Origin: Ipomoea triloba
Lineage: Eukaryota; Streptophyta; Magnoliopsida; Solanales; Convolvulaceae
DNA: 64,000 nucleotides
Assembly: GCF_003576645.1 (NCBI RefSeq)
Contig: NC_044930.1
Coordinates: forward strand, 14,549,383 to 14,613,382
Direction: 5' to 3'
In this document: one piece after another, positions 58,439-64,000 of the stretch
Layout: each line of letters starts with the position of its first letter
Position numbering within the stretch: position 1 is the stretch's first letter
Position numbers and translations under genes: made by a program
The notes under the pieces: generated by a model
Databases searched by the model: none
Seen by the model: only the letters and a program-made list of their open reading frames with translations
Told to the model about the DNA's origin: nothing

Positions 58439-58937
58439 CTCATTTTGGTCCCTCAACTATTAAGTACTCATTTTGGTCCCTAGACTATTGAAAATGACGA
58501 TTTTGCCCCCGTTTTTAACGGCTGATGGATGGAAATTGTAACGGATGACCAAATTGAATATATTTCACAAGTTAGAGGACTAAATTGGATACTTTTAATT
58601 CTATGGGACAAAATCAAGTATTACGCTATAGTCAAGGGACCAAAATGGGTATTAACTCTATTCTATTTGTCTTCTTTCTTTTTTTAACTGTATATTCTAT
58701 ATATTATATATATTATCGCACATGCGCAAATACTTAGTTGTAATAACAATAATGATGGGATTTGTTAGTTTTCCCACTCAACTCAAGTATTTTACACTAT
58801 TTACATTATAGTTGCAAAATACCGACAGAATTTTATGACTTAAAAATCATTTGAGACAAGCTTAGCTCATAGTAGAAATAACATGTGTTAGAACAACACC
58901 AACAATGATTTTTTGTGAATTTTTTTGACTTGCATGG
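55698..58937. repeat. 1618-bp direct duplication meeting at a single N
   Basis: 55698-57315 and 57320-58937 appear identical with an offset of 1622. They meet at an N (57316). Copy 1 ends and copy 2 begins in the middle of repeats, which suggests an assembly overlap, not a real duplication. Confidence 0.9.
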
Positions 58938-59155
58938 AGGAAAGATAAGCTGACATAAAAGAGAGAAGAGAAAGGAGTGAGATTAAAATGAATTTGCAGT
59001 AATATAAAATTTTTTGTAGGACCCAAGAAGAGAATAATGCAATTACCCCTCTCTTTTTTTGTCTGAGTTTTTCTTTTCTTTTTTATTTTTTCCTTGTTTT
59101 TCTCTTCCCACCTAATCCTATTGGCCTAAAAAAAAACCCTATTATTGGTGTTGCT
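58885..59155. mobile_element. Small MITE downstream of the ARM gene
   Basis: GAACAACACCAACAATGATT at the left roughly mirrors CCTATTATTGGTGTTGCTT at the right. ACATGT borders both ends. Superfamily not assigned. Confidence 0.4.
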
Positions 59156-59200
59156 TACATGTCAAGTAAATTTCTGTCCGTCAGTGTGACTAAATTACAT

Positions 59201-60028
59201 CTAAGGATCAGAGCTAACATCATATCTCAGAACTTGGAATCTATTCAACAAATTTGACTTGTATTTCTCAACTTCAGCATCCTCGAGGGAACCAGGGGTG
59301 GACTTGATAGCTGATATCGCTCCAACGACTTGCAAGACCGCAGCAGCTTCATCTGCAGAAAAGTGGGAGGTTTTAGTATGAGTTAAGATGAATTAACCCT
59401 CAAAGAAGAATGCAGAAATGGCAAAGGAATTGGCACCGAAAAGGGTTATAGAGATCAAATGTTGATATGGTTTGTAATCAATTTCACTCATCCACTAGTC
59501 TATAGAGGTTTGATCAGATTGGTACCCCTTTTATTTCGGGTAGCATGACCCCAGAATGCAGTAACCACATTGGACTTCAACTAATCTTAGGGAGGTGTAT
59601 TCAATCATGACTTTTGTAGATTTTTAAAAACTTTTAAAATGATAGATTTTAATAAACTTTTATTGATTTTCATAGAGTCGTTCAAAACTTTTTAAAACTT
59701 TGTAAAACTCTATAAAAGTCTGTATAAAAAACTTGCATAAACTTTTATCAACTTTTTTATTTTAAAAAGTCTACAAAAATCATTAAAATTCTAAATTGAA
59801 TACATCCTTACAAACTTTCATAAGTAATTCATAACAATATTAAACACTAAAATTTATAGTTATAGAATTGTTCAAATAAAATATTTAAAAATATAATTGG
59901 TAGAGTTTAGGTATGTAGAAAATATAGGATAATGAAGAAAAAATAATTTATTGAATTTAGGTATAGACGTATAGTATAAGGTTTATAAAGTTTAAAATTT
60001 TAAATAAGGAGAAAAAAATAGAGTTTAA

Positions 60029-60067
<39 letters not shown>

Positions 60068-62559
60068 ACCCTTCGGTGAAAGAAAATTTTGAAATCTTGG
60101 GGTTGGGGGTTGGATTTCAACTATTTATATTTGAGAAGGAAAAGTATATAAAAGTCTACAGAAGTTATAAAATTAAAAAGTCCTTACAAATTCATAACTT
60201 TTTGAATACCACGTGACTTTTAAAGATTCTTTAAAAGTTTTAATTGAATACCACATGACTTTTAAAAACTCTTTAAAAATCTTGATCGAATACCGCATGA
60301 CTTTTAAATACTCTCTAAAAGTTTGAATTGAATACCTCCAAACTTTTAAAGTTTATAAAAGTCTTTAAAATTCTATGAAAGTCATGATTGAATACACCCC
60401 CCTTAGGTTCGTGCCGTTACGTTAGTTATAACAGACATTAGAAGAACAGCAACCTCCCCCAACCCCCGAATATGCTACTTTTGCTATACAATTGTTATAC
60501 ACTGTTTAACGAAAAAGCAAAAGGTTCTTTCGCAAGATTTCAATAATCCCTGAACAAAAACAGTTTAAGAATGCTTAAATAAATCATTGTAAAGAAAAAG
60601 ATTGCATGTAAGTTTGAGAGTCTTGCCTGATTTTGAGATAGCAAAAAGAGCCTTTAAAGCTTCCTTCCTTGTGCGGTCATCTTTAGCAGCCTCCAACATC
60701 CTCAAAAGTTCTTGAGCTCCACCCATTTCAATAATTTTCATCCGTCTTTCATCTGGAAAGCCAAAGAACATACTAGAAATGAGAGATAAACTAGAGCATC
60801 ATCAGGTTCACTTCAGTTAATGATCCAAAATTGAACATAAACAAAGCCATGGTCTGCACATTTCCAATTTTTATTATTAATTACCTAAACGAATAAACTT
60901 CATCGTCTTAACATCATAGGTATTGCAACACAAATATTTATGCTTGCCAATTTTCTAGCGTTGGCATGCCTACCAATGGTAATAGCCAATGGGAGAAGTC
61001 AAACTCCATACAATTCTTCAAATTATATAATTTAGAAGTCTATCAGGTTGTAGGATCAACTTCATACAAAAAGCCTAATGACATGGTGATTGAGATACAC
61101 AACAGAAATATTATAAGGTTCTCCTATGAAAACAGTCTAACATTGATCTCTTGTTCATGTATCATGTTCATATACAGTAACCTAGTCACTTCACTTTACC
61201 TCAGCAAATGCAAACTCATTCCTTTTGACAATATCTTAATCTAGATTCTCTAATTACTAGGAATATTCTAGACACGTAATTTCAACAGCTCTTGGAGCTT
61301 GATTCTATCCACCAGTTAGTGATTTAAAACTTTGTAAGGGTAAAAAGTGTTTTAAAACTTTGCCTCTGTATAAACCAAATGCTGATTAAAGTTATTTAAG
61401 TAGAATGAAACAAGAATCCATATTGTAAAGAATATAGGCCCAAGCACCATGCAATTTCCATATCACCTATTTTGCTCACAGAAAAAGTTTCAAAATACAA
61501 ACATTACTCATGTATCAAACACAAAGCAAATCACTACGCACTAATATTAACCTCAAGATATTCTAGCCCAAACATACCATCAATGGCAAAACGAGCCAAT
61601 CTGGATGCTCCCATTCTTTTGAACAAGGGGTCCTTGACTTGTAAAAGTGTCACAGACTGCTTCAACAGATTGTCTCCTAAAAAACTCAAATTGTATTATT
61701 ATCAACATCGATCAGAAAAACTTGAAAATAACTATAAATTCAAGGAATTGTTGAGTTTAGAAATTGCACACACTCACCCATGTACGGGAAAAACTGATAA
61801 GCAACAACTGTTGCAGTCCCAGCGAAAATCAGTTTCAACAGCCACCCTATTTTCCTTTCAGCCTCTTCTTCTATGGATCTTTCATCTACAAAAATAAAAA
61901 TGTGTGATAAGAATGGATGCAAAGAACACAGGGTGGATAATGAAACAAAAACCTATTCTTATCACACAACGACAGCCAAAAAAAAAAAAAAAGGCATTAT
62001 GATTTGCATCAAAAACTACCTTAATTTCAATTAAAGGGTAAAAAAATCAACTTGGCAGATAAACTCTAAGTCCCAAATAGATTAATTGTAAACAACACAA
62101 CATTCATTAATCATTATTTACTCTCATTTGCAAATACACTCCCAACTCATAGGATTTCAAATACACCCAATTTCCAACCTTGGGCTCTTAACTAAGCATG
62201 TCAGATAAAAATCTCAATAGACCATCAACATCCTATCCAATGTCCACAATAACACCACACTAGGCCGGTCCATCTTCCCCGGCAAACCGATCACAATGAT
62301 GCACCAATTTTTCAAATAATTCAGATTAATAAAAGAGAAGAATAAGGGTATCACCTCTTCCGTAGCTAGATGTAGAAAATTTCTTCTGGGGTTGAAAATT
62401 CACTGCCTTGCTTCTGAAAATATGCTGCATTAATACAATCCAATGATAACTTGATCAAGAATTAAAGTTACAGAGATCAGTGTCAGATTTTAGACTGTTC
62501 GAAAAGAAAATAAGAAGCAGATGGATTACCGTACTTAACCTCGCCGCTAACGTACGCAT
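59201..62559 (-). CDS. Small ARM-repeat protein with mitochondrial-like N-terminus and TM
   Basis: Six exons: 62530-62559, 62355-62424, 61778-61885, 61578-61676, 60627-60752, 59201-59352; 194 residues, in frame throughout. Residues 1-33 are Arg/Ser-rich without acidic residues (MRTLAARLST, KKFSTSSYGR), as in mitochondrial presequences. One hydrophobic helix lies at about 47-66 (GWLLKLIFAGTATVVAYQFF). Residues 72-165 form armadillo-type helices (LLKQSVTLLQV, RLARFAIDDERRMKIIEMGG, AQELLRMLEAAKDDRTRKEA). Five introns are GT..AG; the 60626-59353 intron has a GC donor (CAG/GCAAGA). Resembles uncharacterised plant ARM-repeat superfamily proteins; probably an organelle-membrane scaffold, which is inference. 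Intact frame suggests a functional gene. Confidence 0.9.
59590..60402. mobile_element. PIF/Harbinger-type MITE in ARM intron
   Basis: Terminal repeats GGGAGGTGTATTCAATCATG and CATGATTGAATACACCCCCC are inverted, with TTA on both sides (59587-59589 and 60403-60405), as for Tourist/PIF elements. The interior has repeated TTGAATACC.CATGACTTTTAAA words and a (GA)n tract at 60033-60062. Confidence 0.85.
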
Positions 62560-63257
62560 GATCGGAAAGAGAAAGGAAGATTAGAGCTTCGAAGATTTGT
62601 TGGTATGTCAGCTGGAATTTCACAGGGAGAGTTCAGTGGAAGGGTTTTGGAAATGAGTTCAGCATAGAACACTGTTTGGGAATTTAGAATCTTTGAGAAA
62701 ATAGTGGAATATAAATATTGAGTTAATTTCATATTCAATTCTCAATGCATTTTTTTATATTAATTTTTAATTAATAATTTGACCATATTTTACATTTAAT
62801 TTTGTGATAAGAGTTTTTTTTTTCTTAACTTTGATAAGGGATCACACTTGTGTGAGATGGATTGATTTGGATCAGATCAATATATAAATATAATATTTAT
62901 ACTGAATAGTAATAGGAAAACAAAATATTTGTTACTTATAAGTGAAATTGTAATTCTTTTGAGAAAAAATGTACTCCGTATTACTTTTACATCTTGATGT
63001 TAAAGTATTATATTTTTCATCAAAAAATATTACACTTTCCCTTATAAGTAATGTTGGGAGTATTTGTTACTTATAAGAGAAAATATAATATTTATGTGGG
63101 GAGAAAATATAATATTTATGTGGAAAAATGTAATACTTTTAAATCAAAATGTTAAAATATTACATTTTTTTCAAAAGTATTACAATTTCTCATATGAGTA
63201 ATAAACACTTTATTCCTTAGAGTTATTACCTAATTTGGTCCATCGACTAGTAAGATT
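62560..63257. other. Upstream region of ARM gene, AT-rich
   Basis: 62560-62720 is the presumed 5' UTR/promoter (GTGGAATATAAATATTG near 62703 is TATA-like on the plus strand only). 62890-63210 has inverted repeats around GTAATATTTGTTACTTATAAG and contains TACTCCGTATTAC at 62972. No gene seen. Confidence 0.5.
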
Positions 63258-63268
63258 TTACTACTTTG

Positions 63269-63435
63269 ACAAAGACCTTGTGGTCTAGTGGCACCCGGTT
63301 TACACTTCCACATGGAATGGAGTGGGTTCGAGCCTTAGTGGAGATGACTGTTGACTTTTTGTGCTTCAGTAGATTGCGAAAGTAGCTATGAACAGATACT
63401 ACATTGTAATATAGTCAATAGTACTAAAAAAAAAA
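63269..63435 (+). mobile_element. tRNA-derived SINE with poly(A)
   Basis: Box A TGGTCTAGTGG (63291) and box B GGGTTCGAGCC (63326) are well preserved. It ends in a run of ten A. The 11-bp duplication TTACTACTTTG is at 63258-63268 and 63669-63679, the right copy being displaced by a MITE inserted in the tail. Confidence 0.9.
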
Positions 63436-63660
63436 GAGTTTATTACCGAAATGGTCCATCGCGAAATAACCAATTTGGTCCTCGATAATTTTTCGTGCCC
63501 AATAAAGTCCCTCAACTTTGAAAAATTTAACCAATTTGGTCTTCCGTTTATTTTTGCCATTAAACATCTGTTAAATTGGGACCAAATTGGTCACGAAAAA
63601 TTATAGAGGACCAAATTGATAATTTCGCAATAGCCGATGGACCATTTTGGTAATAAACTC
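63436..63660. mobile_element. 225-bp MULE-type MITE in SINE poly(A)
   Basis: Nearly perfect fold-back: GAGTTTATTACCGAAATGG and CCATTTTGGTAATAAACTC ends, with GATGGACC/GGTCCATC next. Flanked by A-runs (63427-63435; 63661-63668), consistent with a 9-bp duplication drawn from poly(A). Confidence 0.88.
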
Positions 63661-63679
63661 AAAAAAAATTACTACTTTG

Positions 63680-64000
63680 GTCTTTGACTACCAAAGTTGC
63701 TCAATTTAGTCACTAACTATGCAAGTTTTACCTAAAATGGTCCCTCGACTATTAGAATTTCACCACTTTGGTCCTAAACTACAAAAATTGCTCAATTTAG
63801 TCCTGAGTTAATATCCAATATAGTCACCGACTATTGTGATTTTACTCAATTTAGTCCTAAATGACTTTTTGTGCTCAATTTAGTCCTCGACTTTGATGGT
63901 TTTACACAATTTAGTCTTTTGTTAAAAATATGTTAGTTGACTGTTAGAAATAGAGTCCTAATGGTAATTTCTCATCCTTCATCCCTTTTGGGATAATTCC
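63680..64000. repeat. MULE-type TTTGGTCC/AATTTAGTCC terminal-repeat sequence
   Basis: Repeated words TCAATTTAGTC, CGACTAT.G.ATTT and AAATGACTTTTTGTGCTCAA; a divergent copy is at 7800-8165. Runs off the window end, so its boundary is unknown. Confidence 0.6.

Noticed and set aside
63285..63340. Functional tRNA gene
   Set aside because: Boxes A and B are present but no cloverleaf acceptor stem closes, and there is a poly(A) tail with target duplication, so it is a SINE.

Overview
The window looks like repeat-rich intergenic DNA of a flowering plant (eudicot). Reasons: spliced genes with GT..AG introns, plant-type LTR retrotransposons primed by tRNA-Asp and tRNA-iMet, plant Helitrons, MULEs with 9-bp target duplications, hAT elements with 8-bp duplications, and tRNA-derived SINEs. 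The word TACTCCGTA or its reverse complement recurs near 15840 and 62974; it is common in Convolvulaceae (Ipomoea) and Caryophyllales, so an Ipomoea-like genome is a low-confidence guess.

Only two intact host genes are supported, both on the minus strand. (1) 8758-14878: a six-exon, 417-residue seven-helix membrane protein of the LAZ1/DUF300/TMEM184 family, with a small Copia-type element and a SINE in its introns. (2) 59201-62559: a six-exon, 194-residue protein with a mitochondrial-like N-terminus, one membrane helix and armadillo-type helices; one intron uses a GC donor and carries a PIF/Harbinger MITE. A third spliced gene, 22140-22646 (+), encodes a GRF-type zinc-finger membrane protein but lies inside a Mutator-like element as cargo.

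Layout. 1-1020: Helitron/RPA debris and a hAT end. 1690-1870: SINE. 2148-4800: tandem AT-rich repeat split by a MULE-derived MITE that is itself split by a 1.7-kb hAT. 5101-7457: complete non-autonomous MULE. 8758-15600: LAZ1-like gene. 16000-19714: decayed L1 LINE. 19715: Helitron-like 5' end. 20493-21556: GC-rich hAT. 21747-26045: second MULE with decayed transposase and GRF gene. 26046-41200: nest of three related Athila/Tat-like Gypsy elements (A, B, C). 42112-55110: autonomous-type Helitron (Rep HUH plus PIF1 helicase), broken by a Copia solo LTR and by a 6.6-kb Copia element (D) that keeps gag and an env-like region but no pol. 55216-59155: fold-back MULE plus an apparent assembly duplication. 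59201-62559: ARM gene. 63269-64000: SINE with a MITE in its poly(A), and MULE-type ends.

Exact target-site duplications give the order of insertion in many cases: Gypsy B into the LTR of C, solo LTR and element D into the Helitron Rep gene, hAT into MITE, and MITE into a SINE tail. Two assembly problems are visible: an inverted copy beside the N-run at 35547-35571, and a 1618-bp direct repeat meeting at one N at 57316.
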